Counted from the stretch's first letter, positions 11,906 through 23,367 are shown. The stretch is 64,000 nt of DNA from Branchiostoma floridae (GCF_000003815.2 NC_049987.1:2262651-2326650); one strand, 5' to 3'. A program made the numbers and translations. The notes: generated from the letters alone by a model not told the origin.

Positions 11906-13517
11906 TCAGACGGCACCGGTGAACCAATCGGGAAGAAAGGTGTGTGGAGGACCCTTGTGTACTTCACAGGTCACACCCTGCTGTTCTGGTTGGAACAGGT
12001 ACACAACACTGCCAGGTATGAGACAAAAAAGTTATGTTAGCATGGAAGCTATATTCTGTGTTCGTACAATCCATGATGGATTCCGATACTTTAGTTCAAC
12101 ACAAAGAAGAATAGCTCATCTAGTCAAAGGTGTAGCAGCACTTACATATCAAATCATCCATTACTTCGCAAAGGAGTAAATGAGGCCATCTACATTAGTG
12201 TCCACAAGGTGACACTCGACCGAGACGGGGGCTGATATCGCTTGCCTGGCAATATAATGACGAGTCATTATTTGAGTAGCCTGTCCCTAAGGTCACGTGC
12301 TAAGATTAATTGAATTAACGCCACTGCTGTAGAATGTCGAAGTAAGAGCTACTAAAAATTCGAGATGAACTATTCTATTCTTGGTTAAACGAAAGTATCA
12401 AAATTCATTTCAAAAATGTAACTATTACATAATGTTCGATCTGGATCATGACTTATTATAAAGTACTATCTGCTACTTTTGTGATATTTACTGTTAAATT
12501 TAGAAATTATGAATTGATACTACCTTATCTGATGTGATTTCATCTCTCATTTTTATTAAAATCAACGTACAAAATATACGAACAAATGCGTTGATTTCAA
12601 CCGTTTTAAACGCATTGAGGTGTACTTTACCAAAATTCAAACCATTATCATCATTACTTGCAGGCGACACCCAGTAACGTCAAAATGGACAATTGAGCTG
12701 CGACCTAAGGTTAACTTGGTGCGGGTTAACTTGCCAAGCTCAAAGTCAGATACCAACTTCTTCATTAAATACAAGAGGTGTAATCAACCATTTTGACAAT
12801 ATCTTCGTAGATCTTATGGCATGAGGCTCGACCCATAAGGCTTTGATCACAAATGGGTCACCTAGCTACCGATTTTCTAAAGGACGCTAACTGGACAATG
12901 ATAACCACAATGAATCGAACTTATGTAAATTTTGATAAAAGCTTTACAACATATAATAATTTTGTGTACCTTTTTCAATGGAGAGGCACATGACTTATTT
13001 TAATCACCCCTAGTATATACACAATGCATGACAGTTGCACAGGGATTCCTTCTTTTTTTATTATATACCTGGGTGCTGTAGGGTCATTTCACGCCCTGTA
13101 TTTAAATTCAGACAATTAAATGCAAGATCTTAGTATACTTCAGCCACAATTGCACAACATATACAATAGTTCCGGTCTTGCTAAGAAGCCACAGATTTGT
13201 CCCGTTGGACTGCCAGGCACTGGATAGGTCACTGCGTCTTTCACCGGATTCCTGGTGGATTTCTACTCTTACGAGTTTAAAAAAAAAACAAGGCCCGGCC
13301 AGGCCAAAATACAGCCCGATAGCAACAGGGTGTTCCACGGGATCTGGGACACAGGGTCCCCCCTTTTAGTCGTGACGTATCCATAATAAGTATTTATGGA
13401 TTTATGGATTTCGTGTTACCTTGCATCGTCCTTAGTCGCACAATTCTTCACGTGAGACAGAAATTTGTCGCAGAAGTTCATGCATATAGATGCCTTCCAG
13501 TCACTACCATTTTGAAC
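11906..13517 (-). CDS. DXO/Rai1-like decapping exonuclease, last two exons only (copy A)
   Basis: Two exons are readable on the minus strand, 13517-13420 and 12008-11906. The first encodes SDWKASICMNFCDKFLSHV, closely matching exon 5 of the complete gene (SDWKSYADRCDKFLSEV). It ends in phase 2 at GCAAG/GTAAC. The second continues with VVYLFQPEQQGVTCEVHKG and FLPDWF and stops at 11906-11908. The FLP-[DE]-WF ending resembles the C-terminus I recall for vertebrate DXO. Catalytic exons 2-4 were not found between 13518 and the first-exon copies starting at 14557. The copy is therefore incomplete, through deletion or a problem at the N gaps. The open frame between them (13108-13338) is not recognised. 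Confidence 0.75.
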
Positions 13518-14339
13518 CTGTGTGCCGACAAGACCAGGTATGAAGTAAAATATTGATGAAAGTTTGATCAGGTGTAAAGAAACTACTTGCATCCGGAATT
13601 TATTCTATCATTTTTCCGGTTACATTCTCAAAGTTGCCATAAACAACGTTTCTACGTTTTTATGTTTACCCTCAAGAAAGGAAACATATTGTTTTTGCTC
13701 CGTTTCTTCTTCCGTAAACTAATAAGATCAAAGACATGGGGGGACAAGACGCGGACAACAAGGTTACTGGTAAAGTAGCAGACAACATGTGGTGTTTGAT
13801 TACATTATGTAGCAAGTGTCAGAACAGAGCTGGAGGGACTAATCAACATATATATAAATGTGTTTAAGTAATAACAAACAGAGCAGTAGTTTGTTAGGCA
13901 AGGCAGTGGAGGCAAACATCATGTATTTGCTTGCAACTGTTACCTTTTCTGGTTATCATTCTTTTTAATCCACTTAAACAAATATTTTAAGTTTCCCCTC
14001 TTCGATCTGGAAACTTTCAAATGAGCAACACAAAAGAAGAGAAACATCACTAACCACTGCAACTACTCCCAAATTTAGCCTCGGCTTTGTGTGTTTATCT
14101 AAATTATTGATGACCCACCGGCCTCGAGGCATTGGCATATCCGCACCCCTTTCGAACAAAGACTATGCAAATATTGTAATTTAAATAGAATAGAGGATAA
14201 ATGTCGTTTGTAGTAGAGTGTAGATAGTATACCGTAGAGAGAAATGAACTGTATAAGGCTATACAAAACCTATTTTCTTATTTCAAACACCAATGCATAT
14301 TCCTAATGCAACTAGACAAACCATCGATCATAAAACATA
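13518..14339. other. Spacer with a possible decayed DXO-like exon 1
   Basis: The minus strand near 14060-13945 reads KWIKKNDNQK before a possible donor AAAAG/GTAACA. This resembles the end of other first exons (KWIKKAKSKNPR, LKWIKSQDPK), but the frame upstream is shifted. Similarity near 13570-13650 to 26100-26220 suggests the intron between exons 5 and 4 was copied here. Both points are weak. Confidence 0.3.
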
Positions 14340-14512
14340 TCTGTTCTTTTATATCCACACTAACAGAAAAGCGAGGAGAAGTTGAATTTATCCAACGATA
14401 CTTTCTTTCATTTTGTGTCTGTTAGCTGTATCTTTTTAACAAGTTTTGTTGTGGCCTGTACTTAGCCCAGTGTAGCAAAAATGTGCAATGAAGGTCTTCA
14501 ATCAATCATTAT
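14340..14512 (+). mobile_element. LINE 3' tail
   Basis: The end of a LINE ORF2 (a gaaaagcgaggagaagt stretch comparable with agaagcgagaggaagt at 54930) is followed by ttgttgtggcctgtactt and gcaaaaatgtgcaatgaagg, ending in caatcatt. It is the same family as 775-1165 and 54560-55090. Confidence 0.7.
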
Positions 14513-14556
14513 CTCTTTTCGAAACCATATAATAACTTCAAACTATAACAACTTAC

Positions 14557-14829
14557 CTCGGGTTCTTACTTTTAGCCTTTTTAATCCATTTCGAAATATG
14601 GTCCAAATCGCCTCCTTCGCTCTTCCAGTCCACGAACTTTTCCAGAAACCCCTGGTTCAGGTCAAGCTGGACGTTCTGCATGTTTTTTGGTTCCTTGTAG
14701 TACTTCAGGTTTCGCCCATCGCCGAAAAACCCTTTCGAAGTAAGCTAGAAAATGCCCACTTCTTCTGGTTTACTGTACGTTTGGGAACGGCCCCGAAAGG
14801 TATTGGCGTTTAGTTGAAAGTACCTCCAT
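14557..14829 (-). pseudogene. DXO-like first exon, broken copy
   Basis: From an ATG at 14829 the exon reads MEVLSTKRQYLSG and then loses frame. An extra base and an in-frame stop follow, and a TAG replaces a sense codon just after EEVGIF. Beyond this the frame is open again: GFFGDGRNLKYYKEP, then LDLNQGFLEKFVDWK and SKWIKKAKSKNPR. It ends at a consensus donor (CGAG/GTAAGT). The order GF-DGRNLKYY-LDLNQGF matches the N-terminal region of DXO proteins. The two lesions argue for a relic unless a base-calling error explains one of them. Confidence 0.7.
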
Positions 14830-15527
14830 TTCTGCACCAAATACCAGATTGGGCACACTATCAATGTGTCCTTTACACTTCGGGCACAGAGTGGAACACA
14901 GTTTCGATGGTTTTCATAGCCATTAGGCCCTGTTTCGAGATCGATCCGTGTTACGCAGTTTCGATGATCTTCATAAACCCCATTATGGCACGGTAACAAT
15001 AGTCTTACGGTCGTCGCACGAAAGTATCTATATACACCACAGACAAGAATCAAGGGCAACAGTTCCTGTTGTAAAGTTGCTGAATTGTGTAGGACATATT
15101 TAAGACTGAACATCCTTTGTCTGTGGTTGGTTCTGTCAAAATCTTTTTGAAAAAGCTACGACATAAAAATCTCACGACGGCCAAACGTTCAAGAGGGTCG
15201 CCAAAACATGGATACATGTAACATAGTATGATACGTATACAGTATGAGTAGTCATACCGGTCAGACCACCCTATAGTTAAGGCACGAACTGAGCACACCG
15301 CCACCGCTTCCGGGTTTGTGAGCGTGACGCCATATACAGTGTGATAACAAAACAATGGGGGAGGGGTGTAGAATAGTCACAATTGCAAACGCCATGGGGC
15401 GGTGTGGTAGCATGTCGGCGGACTATACATTCGTTCGTTTTCGTTGCGTACATAAATAAATAAATGAAAATCAATTCACCTGTCATATATAAGCTATAAC
15501 AACGCATTACTTGCTCCTTGCTGTTAC
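14830..15527. other. Upstream flank of the first-exon unit
   Basis: The sequence upstream of the exon at 14557-14829 is shared with the flanks of the other first exons. Examples are the tcgatggtcttcataaaccc type stretches and the ggttggttctgtcaaaa...aaatc.cacgacgg block near 15120-15185, also seen near 17670, 19040, 21470 and 31200. The open frames across it are broken ancestral flank, not genes. Confidence 0.5.
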
Positions 15528-15784
15528 TTTAAGCATATTTTATACATTTCAAAATATGTTCCAAATAGCTTCCTTTGTCTATCCAGTCCACGAACCTTTC
15601 AGGAAACCCCCCGTTGACATCAAAACAGATTTTCTGCATGTCCCCTGGTTTCCTGTAGTATTTCAGGTTTCGCCCATCGCTGAAGAACCCATTTAAGGTT
15701 AGCGAGATCTTGAATGCCCACTTCTTTTGGTTGTTTGTAGTTTTGAAACAGCCCCGAAAGGTACTTGCGTCAAATTTTCTTCAT
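15528..15784 (-). pseudogene. DXO-like first exon, broken copy
   Basis: The ATG at 15784 is followed by a stop after four codons. Further in, the reading NYKQPKEVGI is followed by a frame change to FFSDGRNLKYYRKPGDMQK and FPERFVDW. It ends near a weak donor (AAA/GTAACA). The layout is that of the first exon at 14557-14829, and the frame cannot be read through. I judge it non-functional. Confidence 0.65.
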
Positions 15785-16111
15785 TTCTCTGGATACGAAA
15801 TGCAAAACTGGACACACTTATAGGGTGTTGTTTATAGTTTGGGCATAGAGTATAAAAGTGTGAACAATTTTTGCTGCCACTGTGCCAGTGTGTCTGCTGG
15901 TCTTGAAAGATATTTTTTCGTAGTTTCGATCAGGCTTATCAAATAGAAATGAGATCGTTGGGTTTCGGTATCGATAGGTGTAACACGGTTTCGATAAGTC
16001 TTTAAAAACCCCGTTATGTGTCGGTGACGTTAGTCGTGCGGTCGTCGCACGAACGCAAGTAGCACGAACGCAAATCTATTATTCTTCGGCTAGTCGTGCA
16101 TATATGTCGTT

Positions 16112-16270
16112 ATACCCCCTTCACATTAGGCGCGATTCGATCGGACGATGAGTCTGCGAGCTCTAAATTACGAGGAGGCATGAACCTGACGGGAAGGGGG
16201 AACTCTGCCATTTCTTCGTCGGCATCAGGTCATGCCTTCTCGTAAATTAGAGCTCGTTCCAGGGCCTATC
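16112..16270. mobile_element. Foldback MITE of the ATACCCCC family, cut by gap
   Basis: The end atacccccttcacat is followed by gatcggacgatgagtctgcg and agctctaaattacgagg. The complementary arm (cgtaaattagagctc) then runs into the gap at 16271. A complete relative lies at 19875-20035. Confidence 0.75.
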
Positions 16271-16370
16271 NNNNNNNNNNNNNNNNNNNNNNNNNNNNNN
16301 NNNNNNNNNNNNNNNNNNNNNNNNNNNNNNNNNNNNNNNNNNNNNNNNNNNNNNNNNNNNNNNNNNNNNN
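16271..16370. other. Assembly gap (100 N)
   Basis: The gap sits directly at the left border of the 2-kb duplicated block 16371-18386. Confidence 0.99.
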
Positions 16371-17097
16371 TCCGAGGGAGGTCCGTATGCTAATTTATGG
16401 TTCTCATTTTCACTCTAATGAAGTGACGTAATGTCATGTTAAGTGCTTTTTCCAAAGATACAACGTCCCGGTGAACATAACAGGGGGCTAAAATTTTGAA
16501 ATTAGATTCGGCGCCTTTGGATTTTGATCGGAACACCCCACCGATGTGCTATACAACGCCTTCTTGATGAAACTCTAAAGCAAAAACTTGTCAATGGACA
16601 CACTGTCACTCAACAAAAATCCATGTGAAAGAAAAACGTCAGTCATTTTAAGCACGACTTTGGTAGAAGCAAACGGTCGTCAAGAATATACACCTGCGGA
16701 CTCGTCATACGGCACGTTGTAGCATTAGGATGTTATAACTAAAAAGCCAACTTCGTGACATACCTCAGAACCCAAAATGTTGGATGTTCAGTTTTGGTAC
16801 CACGCAGAGCTAACAGGCAAATGGTATCCTAAGTACCCTACGCCACAATTTCTTAGGGTTAGTCAACCGGTACAGATTTTAGACCATTTTTGGCACAATT
16901 CAAATTTTACCCAGTGTTCGGTGCACGTCGGATCCATGTTGTTTAACGAATGCAATACCCTTGTACTTACCCAGATTACGTTTTGGCTATGGGGGTTTAC
17001 CTAAGATTGCAATGACTGATCCGCCCTTAATGCATTATCTTTCTTTAGAAAACCTCTAAAGGTTGATGCCGCATAACAATGACGATCCAATACTTAC

Positions 17098-17309
17098 TTT
17101 GGGTCCTGACTTTTAATCCATTTCAAAATGTTGTCCAAATCGCCGTCGTCTTCTTCGTCTTTGTAGTCCACGAACTTTGCATCATAACCCTTGTCGAGAT
17201 CAAGACGTTCGCGATCGGCCACTGGTCTGTAGTACCTCAAGTTTCGATCGTCATTAAAGAATCCATCCGACGTCACTGAGAAAGTGCCCAATTGTTTAGG
17301 TAGCTCCAT
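17098..17309 (-). CDS. DXO-like first coding exon, intact copy
   Basis: An open exon of 212 bases runs from ATG at 17309 to a consensus donor (CCAAA/GTAAGT) in phase 2. It encodes LGTFSVTSDGFFNDDRNLRY, LDLDKGYDAKFVDY and an acidic stretch before LKWIKSQDPK. It differs from exon 1 of the complete gene (30713-30924) at three residues of about 70. By family resemblance this is the N-terminal segment of DXO/Rai1, before the catalytic core. No exons 2-6 follow to its left except the two terminal exons at 11906-13517. It is either an orphaned duplicate, an alternative first exon, or an unmerged haplotype. Confidence 0.75.
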
Positions 17310-18164
17310 TTTTGTACCTCACGCCGGACTGGACTGGATTCAACGTGTCGTTTACACTTCGGGCTCTAAAGTAGTGCGAGCAAATCTAGGTGCAAAATAT
17401 ATAATTTTCTTGGCTTGACTTGAAACATATTTCATACGGAGATATTTTGTGATAGTTTTGATCAGGCTTATTGGATAGAAATGAGATATTTGGGTTTCGG
17501 CATAATATGTGTAACTGTAGCACAGTTTTGATGGTCTTCATAAACCCCATTGTGGACCAATACTAGTCAATATGATTGTTACACGAACATAAACTATATT
17601 TTTGAGATACTCGTGCATATGTGGTACACTAATAAACAGCTTTGTTATAAAACTCTCACATTCGATCATTTTTAGCTGTTGGTTCTCTCAAAACCTGTCT
17701 GAGAATTCTACGACTTTAAAATCACACCATGGCATACGACAATGTGGACTTAAACTGCCGGCCAAACTCCTTCCCCATTTTATGATACTATCTTTTACCA
17801 CGCAAGATCTGCTTGGAGATTAAATGTGGCCGTACGGTCGACACTGGTTTTGGGGTTGGGGGTCGTAAGTACAATTTGAAAAATACCATCAAAGTTGCTT
17901 TGTTTGCAGCGAAACCTGCACGCCACACTTCGATGTGTTATAGTTCTATCTAGTTATTAAAAAGTGAGATGTGTACTTTCGATATAAGTAACTCCGTGTC
18001 GGCTGATGTGTGTGTGTGTAACAATATCTTTTAACGATAAGGTGCGCAGGTTGTTTTTGTCTATCCCTCGTGACACAAAATCAATAATAGCTTATCATTG
18101 GAATTTGAGAAAATGTTGTGTAAACCATTTTTATTACTTTTAAGTTTCATCTGTGACCATAATA

Positions 18165-18250
18165 TATTGGCTTAGCGGTTAGATCGTTGTCCTGCTACTT
18201 GCTTAAGAGCGTTGGTGCGACCCCATTTTAATCGTGTGGAGCCCATACAC
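18165..18250 (+). repeat. tRNA-like SINE head
   Basis: ttggcttagcggttagatcg resembles a pol III A box and ggtgcgacccc a B box about 45 bases later. No cloverleaf can be closed, so it is not a functional tRNA. The same sequence is at about 31685-31770 in the other duplicated block. Confidence 0.45.
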
Positions 18251-18386
18251 TAACAAAGGCATATACAGACCCGCCTTCGAGTGACCCTTAAGTTAATACC
18301 AGTGATTTAACAGCGTTGCACAAATACTCAACGACCTTTCTACCCGAAAGGAGGAATAACGCCCACCTCACTATCAGTTATAAACA

Positions 18387-18486
18387 NNNNNNNNNNNNNN
18401 NNNNNNNNNNNNNNNNNNNNNNNNNNNNNNNNNNNNNNNNNNNNNNNNNNNNNNNNNNNNNNNNNNNNNNNNNNNNNNNNNNNNNN
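18387..18486. other. Assembly gap (100 N)
   Basis: The gap truncates the first-exon copy at 18487-18585 and forms the right border of the duplicated block. Confidence 0.99.
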
Positions 18487-18585
18487 CCCTTTTGAAGTCA
18501 GTGAGAAAATACCCACTTCTTTCGGTTGACTGTAGTTTGGGAACTGCTCCGAAAGGTATCTGCGTTCAGTTGAAAGTACCTCCAT
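18487..18585 (-). CDS. DXO-like first exon, partial (cut by gap)
   Basis: From ATG 18585 the frame is open for 33 codons into the gap: MEVLSTERRYLSEQFPNYSQ, then KEVGIFSLTSKG. This is the same exon type as the broken one at 14557-14829, but here without its lesions. The rest is hidden by N. Confidence 0.6.
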
Positions 18586-19874
18586 TTCTGTACCAAATAC
18601 CGAACTATATGCACACTATCAATGTGTCCTTTACACTTTTGGCACAGTAAGTGTGAACAAGTGTTTATGAAAAATACCAGATTATCGACAAGACTTGAAA
18701 TATATAGTTGTAGTTTCGAGCAGGCTTGTTGAATAGAAATGAGATCATTAGGTTTCGGTGTCGATAGGTGTAAAATAGTTTCGATGGTCTGTTTGTGTTT
18801 CAAAATCAATGCATGGGAGAGAGTTTCGATGGTCTTCATAAACCCCATTATGGCCCTGTTTCCAGATCGATACGTGTAACACAGTTTCGATCATCTTCAT
18901 AAACCCCATTATGGCAAGTTTTAGTAGTACGGTCGTCGCACGAAAACATATCTATATTCTTAGTTTAGTCTACCATATCTCATACTGTCATACACAATTC
19001 AGCAGCTTTGCAACAGGAATTGTTTCCTTTAATTCTTGTCGACGGTTGGTTCTGTCAAAGCCTGTTTGAAAAATCATGGACATTAGAATCGCACGACGGC
19101 CGAACTACGCTCGGTTTGAGTGACATCGGGGGTCGCCAAGAAAGTTTCGAAGGACCACCGGAACTCCGTTATTTGCAGCAAAACCTATGAGTCTTTATAC
19201 TTCGATGTATTGTAGTTTTGTCTAGGTAGTAAAACGTCAGATGTTTTGGTTTGGATTCAAGGAACATCGTGTCGACCGGCGCGGTGGGTTTGTATAACAA
19301 TAGCGTAACAATTGTTTTGATCCCCCATATGGCATAAAATTGATAGCTTATTATCAAAACTTGACCAAGAAAATGTCAAAGCATTTTTTGTAAGTTTATT
19401 TTTTCCAGTTTTTACTTGCGATATATTGGTGTGGCGTCAGTGTGACTTCACGGGTAGAGCGCTACCTCAGAACCGATAGGTTACACAATGGGTATTTACA
19501 CAATATTCGTACCATGTCGACTGAGCACGGTCCACCGAGCCTCTTGCATCATGGCTAATCTATCAACCTACCTACCTACCTAGTCCCTTGACCTCCAGGT
19601 CGTTGGGGGGACAAGGTTGCCATGAAGATAGAGAGTTGCCTCCAGGTTCGTCTCTCCCTAGCCAGGGTTATCCTCTCCTGTAGGCTGAGGGACGTCCAGT
19701 CAGTGATCTAGTCTATCAAAGGTTTGCCAAAAATCCTGACTACTTGTTTGAGTTAGAATCAATGCCATTGTCTGGGATCCATATACAAACAAAAGAATAT
19801 AGGCGGGGGAGATCCCGCGGCACAGACCCCCCCCCCCCCCAATTTGCCCCTGATGAGGTCACAAGGAATTGCTG
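18586..19874. other. First-exon upstream flank, then spacer
   Basis: Positions 18586-19340 carry the flank shared with the other first-exon units: the ggttggttctgtcaaagcctg block near 19045, cgcacgacgg near 19092, and cgaaggaccaccggaact near 19147. From 19440 to 19870 a short (acct)n run and a C11 tract are the only notable structures. The ORFs at 19008-19357 fall in the flank and are not genes. Confidence 0.45.
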
Positions 19875-20035
19875 ATACCCCCCTCACATGTATACCGAAA
19901 ATCGATCGGACGACGAGTCTGCCAGCTCTAAATTACGAGAAGGCATGACCCTGATGCCGACAAAGAAATGGCAGAGTTCCCCCTTCCCGTCAGAGTCATG
20001 CCTCCTCGTAATTTAGCTACATATGAGGGGGGTAT
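19875..20035. mobile_element. Foldback MITE of the ATACCCCC family, complete
   Basis: Termini are atacccccctcacatgta and tacatatgaggggggtat. The internal arms agctctaaattacgagaagg and cctcctcgtaatttagct are complementary, as are ccctgatgccgac-type and gaactctgcc-type segments in the copy at 16112. There is no ORF. The termini recall PIF/Harbinger MITEs, which is only a guess. Confidence 0.8.
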
Positions 20036-20116
20036 TAAGAAGACGAAGACGAACAAACGTTTAGCGAAAAAATGTGCCAAGACCTGCACATTTTCAAACA
20101 AGTACATGGTTATACT

Positions 20117-20549
20117 TAGGGCTGGGTACCGGTACAGTAAATTCAGGTCCAGGTCCGGTTCAGGTCCAAAGGATCAGGTCCAGGTTTGGACCTGAACCTG
20201 GACCTGATTCAGTATGACTCATACCAATGGTCCACTTCACTACAAAGAAATCTGTTTGGTGTAGTATTAGATTGACACTGGCGTTTTAAAATCCTACAAC
20301 GCTAACTGCACCTGTACGATTGGCTGTAAAACTTGGTAGAAATTACTATAAACTCTACTCTACTTCACTCTTGTTATTTTCTTCCACCTGCAAGCGCCAA
20401 AACGTGTGAATGCCTGATAAAATAATCTGTTAATTTTCTAATCGGTCCAACATCCGGTCCACCTGATTTTTTCAGGTCCGGTTTTTCTGGACCGGTCCAA
20501 TAAGAAAAACCGGTTTTGTACCGGTACGCTGTACCGATACCCAGCCCTA
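20117..20549. mobile_element. hAT-type MITE with 8-bp target duplication
   Basis: Terminal inverted repeats are tagggctgggtaccggtac and gtaccgatacccagcccta. They are flanked by gttatact on both sides (20109-20116 and 20550-20557). The 433-bp interior has no transposase but contains nested palindromes built from caggtccaggt and acctgaacctgg. The TIR sequence and the 8-bp duplication fit the hAT superfamily. Confidence 0.93.
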
Positions 20550-20718
20550 GTTATACTGATGAAACCGGTCAGACAACCCTATAGTTACAGCACGTAATTT
20601 GCAGACCGCCACCGCCTACGGGTTTGTTTGGGTGACGTCATACACAGTGTAAGAACAAAACAAAGGGGGGAGGCTTAGAATAGTGTGTTAGCACTGAATA
20701 GGCTACCCAGGTGTTTCA

Positions 20719-20749
20719 AAATAAACAAACAAACAAACAAACAAACAAA
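20719..20749. repeat. (CAAA)n microsatellite
   Basis: About seven uninterrupted CAAA units. Confidence 0.95.
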
Positions 20750-20920
20750 TAGTCACATTGCAAATACCATGGCGCGATGTGGTAGCATATTGGTGGACTA
20801 TACATTCGTTCGTTCCCGTTGCCTACATAAATAAATGAATGCAAATACACTAACCTCTCATATCTATGGCATATAACGACCTCAAGCTATGACGACGCAT
20901 TACTTGCCCCTAGCTGTTAC

Positions 20921-21186
20921 TTTTATCATCTTTAATACATTTCAAAATATGGCCCATATAGCTTCCTTTGTCTATCCAGTCCACGAACTTTTCAGGAAAC
21001 CCCTCGTTAACATAAAAATGGATCTTCTAAAGGTCGCCCTTTAGTACTAAAGGCTTCGCACATCGCTGAAGAACCCTTTTAGTTAAGGTTACTTATAGGG
21101 AATCTTGAATGCCCACTTCTTTTTGTTGTCTGTAGTTTTGAAACGGCGCCCGAAAGGTAATTGCGCCGAATGTAAACTTTCTTCAT
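20921..21186 (-). pseudogene. DXO-like first exon, broken copy
   Basis: The ATG at 21186 opens a frame whose RRNYLSG matches the other first exons (RKYLSG, RRYLSE), but it then loses frame. Later nucleotides still align with the copy at 15528-15784, for instance the stretch before the donor and the agttcgtggactggatagac region. No continuous reading is possible. Confidence 0.6.
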
Positions 21187-21700
21187 ATCTGTATACTAAA
21201 TGTAAGACCGGAAACACTTACAGGGTATCGTTTACAGTTTGGGCACAAAGTATTAAAGTGCAAACAATTCATGCTGCGAAATGCCAGTGTGTCGGCTGGA
21301 CTGAAAAAAAGCAACATTTTTCATAGTTTCGATCAGGCTCTTTGAATAGGAATGAGATCATTGGGTTTCGGTATCGATACCTGTATGTACATGTAACAGA
21401 GTTTCAATAGTCTTCATAAACCAGCAGCTTTGTTACAGAAACTGTTGTATTTGAGCCTTGTCGGTGGTAGGTTCAGACGAAGCCTGTTTGAAAAATCTAA
21501 GACATTAAAATCGCACGACGGTTTGTGACGGATGTGACCGCGCGGTTACTAGTCTCAGAGAGGTCGTCAGGACAGTTTCGAAGGACCACCGGAACTGCCT
21601 TGTTTGCAACGAAACCTATTGTTGTGCCCACACATGGATCACCTGGGGCCCAAACTGTGGCTGTGGTTGTATCTCCCCTCGTCCCGCGCCCGGTTCATAA
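21187..21700. other. Upstream flank of the first-exon unit
   Basis: The flank is shared with other first-exon copies: gtttcgatcaggct near 21325, atttgagccttgtcggtggt near 21450, the aaatcgcacgacgg block near 21508, and cgaaggaccaccggaact near 21578. The ORFs at 21525-21804 lie here and have no recognised product. Confidence 0.45.
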
Positions 21701-21879
21701 CAAGAATGGGACTTCCTTATCCAGGCCGTTTCTGTATACGTCTGCTGTCTTGTCTATCTTTTACGCCCCCAACCCCTCCCAGTCAATTACGTAGTTGTTT
21801 CTGACAATGTGGTTCGTAACTGCAGATTTCTTTTCTTCTTTTGAGATCTCGTATTATATTTGACGGTGTTCATGTTGTT

Positions 21880-22140
21880 AGTTTCGTTAATGTGGTCTTC
21901 AAATCTAGTCCCAAACAGACAGAGAAGACAACAGGCATATCCGGACAGACCGATCGCGATTTCTTCCAGTCTCAACCATACTCTCCTGTATAGAGACAAG
22001 AGCAGGAATGAATCAATGAATGGATTGAAGTAGGATGAAGTGAGTCAACAACGACTTACGCCAATATTTTTCATTTACCGGTTTTAGAGTCACTGATTCC
22101 TCATTCTGAAAGATAATGATATGAACAACATATGTATCAC
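21880..22140 (-). pseudogene. Possible remnant of DXO-like exon 5 and adjoining intron
   Basis: The stretch 22020-22140 (caacaacgacttacgccaat..., gagtcactgattcctcattc) resembles the intron next to exon 5 of the complete gene (26120-26200). Near 21960-21995 the sequence ttcttccagtct and ctctcctgtatagagacaa aligns loosely with the 5' half of that exon. No open frame remains. A third decayed gene copy is inferred. Confidence 0.35.
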
Positions 22141-23367
22141 TCACTCATTCACGGCCCATAACCACAGTGATCGTAGGGGCTCCACGACATCCATCAGCGG
22201 CGATACATGTATATGTATACATATGTATACAACTCTTTATCAAGCAGACAAAGGAATTGTCTATAATATTTGATATATATTTAGGAAAAATAGTCATAAA
22301 ACTGGGAAAATATTCTAGAACTTCAGTGCCATAAATTGTTGGACTTTTGTGTTGTGTATAATTGTGCATAATGAGGGAGGAGTCTGTGTGTGTATTCATT
22401 TTGGTCAGCACCAGTGATAGGTCGCTTGCTTGTGTGTTACCTAAAATGTGGACGTGTGCTCGGTCCTAATTTTGAACCTAAGAGACCCGATAGCCATTAT
22501 TCAAAATCATCAATGGCAATCCTTCACAAATCTGGTAAAAGAAGCAACATTGTAAAGAGCCAAAAACGTCCCTTGGCAATCCTCACTAGAACCGCACTGA
22601 TACGCCATCAAGTGTTGCTCATGAAAATTTTCGTTCACATGGCAAAAGCGGTAGCTTTCAGAACGTCCGTGTATAGCTACCCCGCCGGTTGACGTTATTG
22701 TCTGCCTTTCCGGTACAACTTTTTGTCATGGGTGTTATCAATGATATAAAAGTACAAGTTACAGATACTGGGAAAAGCTCTAATCTAGCATCCTTCGTAG
22801 ACTTCTAGCAACTCTGGCTTTTGCGGTAGTGCTAATTCACAATTTTCAACACGATCTAAAGTTCTCTAATGCCGACGGAGGGAGATCGCTGGCGTCTAGT
22901 TGCTAGTTGGTGGCTAGTTTGCATTTTGCAACTTAAGCGTTTTTAGCTTTAAAAAAATCAATTTCAGGTGGTGCATTGGCATTCCTTGATTCCGGTTTCC
23001 GCAGGTAGCTGGTGAATGCTAACATGCCGCAGTCCAGTGAGATACCCCCATTAAATGCAGGACTTTGTATTGGACGTAACATGTGTTTAAACATTCTTGG
23101 ATGTTTGAATAAGTCGATAGTCTACGATATAGCTATCTGGAAGGTTAGGTATTCAAGATAAAGTTAAAGTTGCCCATGCATCTGTAACAGATGCTTAGGG
23201 GACACCCATCTCCATTTCTGTAGCCCTTTGGCCACACATTTGTAATTGTGCACGCCACTTCAGAAGGGGGCTGGTCCGCTGGTAGTGATGTGTGTTTAAG
23301 TCCCACGTTCCTTCTCATAAGTGTTAAGTGCTAAGCAGAGAAAGCAGCATGTATGATTTTAAAACTA
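22141..23367. other. Spacer, no gene recognised
   Basis: The ORFs at 22145-22411 and 22390-22692 lack motifs or splice sites. I see nothing else. Confidence 0.4.

Larger units (their letters stand above)
16371..18386. repeat. 2-kb duplicated block, copy 1
   Basis: The block is nearly identical to 29986-31908. It starts tccgagggaggtccgtatgc and ends cactatcagttataaaca, exactly at the next N run. The main difference is about 90 bases near 17490-17580 that are missing from the other copy, plus scattered substitutions near 16460-16520. It contains a DXO-like first exon (17098-17309) and a tRNA-like SINE head (about 18165-18250). Confidence 0.93.

Noticed and set aside
13108-13338. Minus-strand frame between the two DXO-like terminal exons
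   Set aside because: It does not resemble any DXO exon and breaks the phase between exons 5 and 6, so it is treated as intron.
14745-15113. Minus-strand frame of 122 codons upstream of a DXO-like first exon
   Set aside because: It reads through repeated upstream flank and only enters the exon in a shifted frame. It is not supported as a longer N-terminus, because other copies have stops in this flank.
18165-18250. Possible tRNA gene
   Set aside because: A and B box words are present, but no acceptor or anticodon stem closes. It is treated as a SINE head, as are 24205-24270 and 38145-38222.
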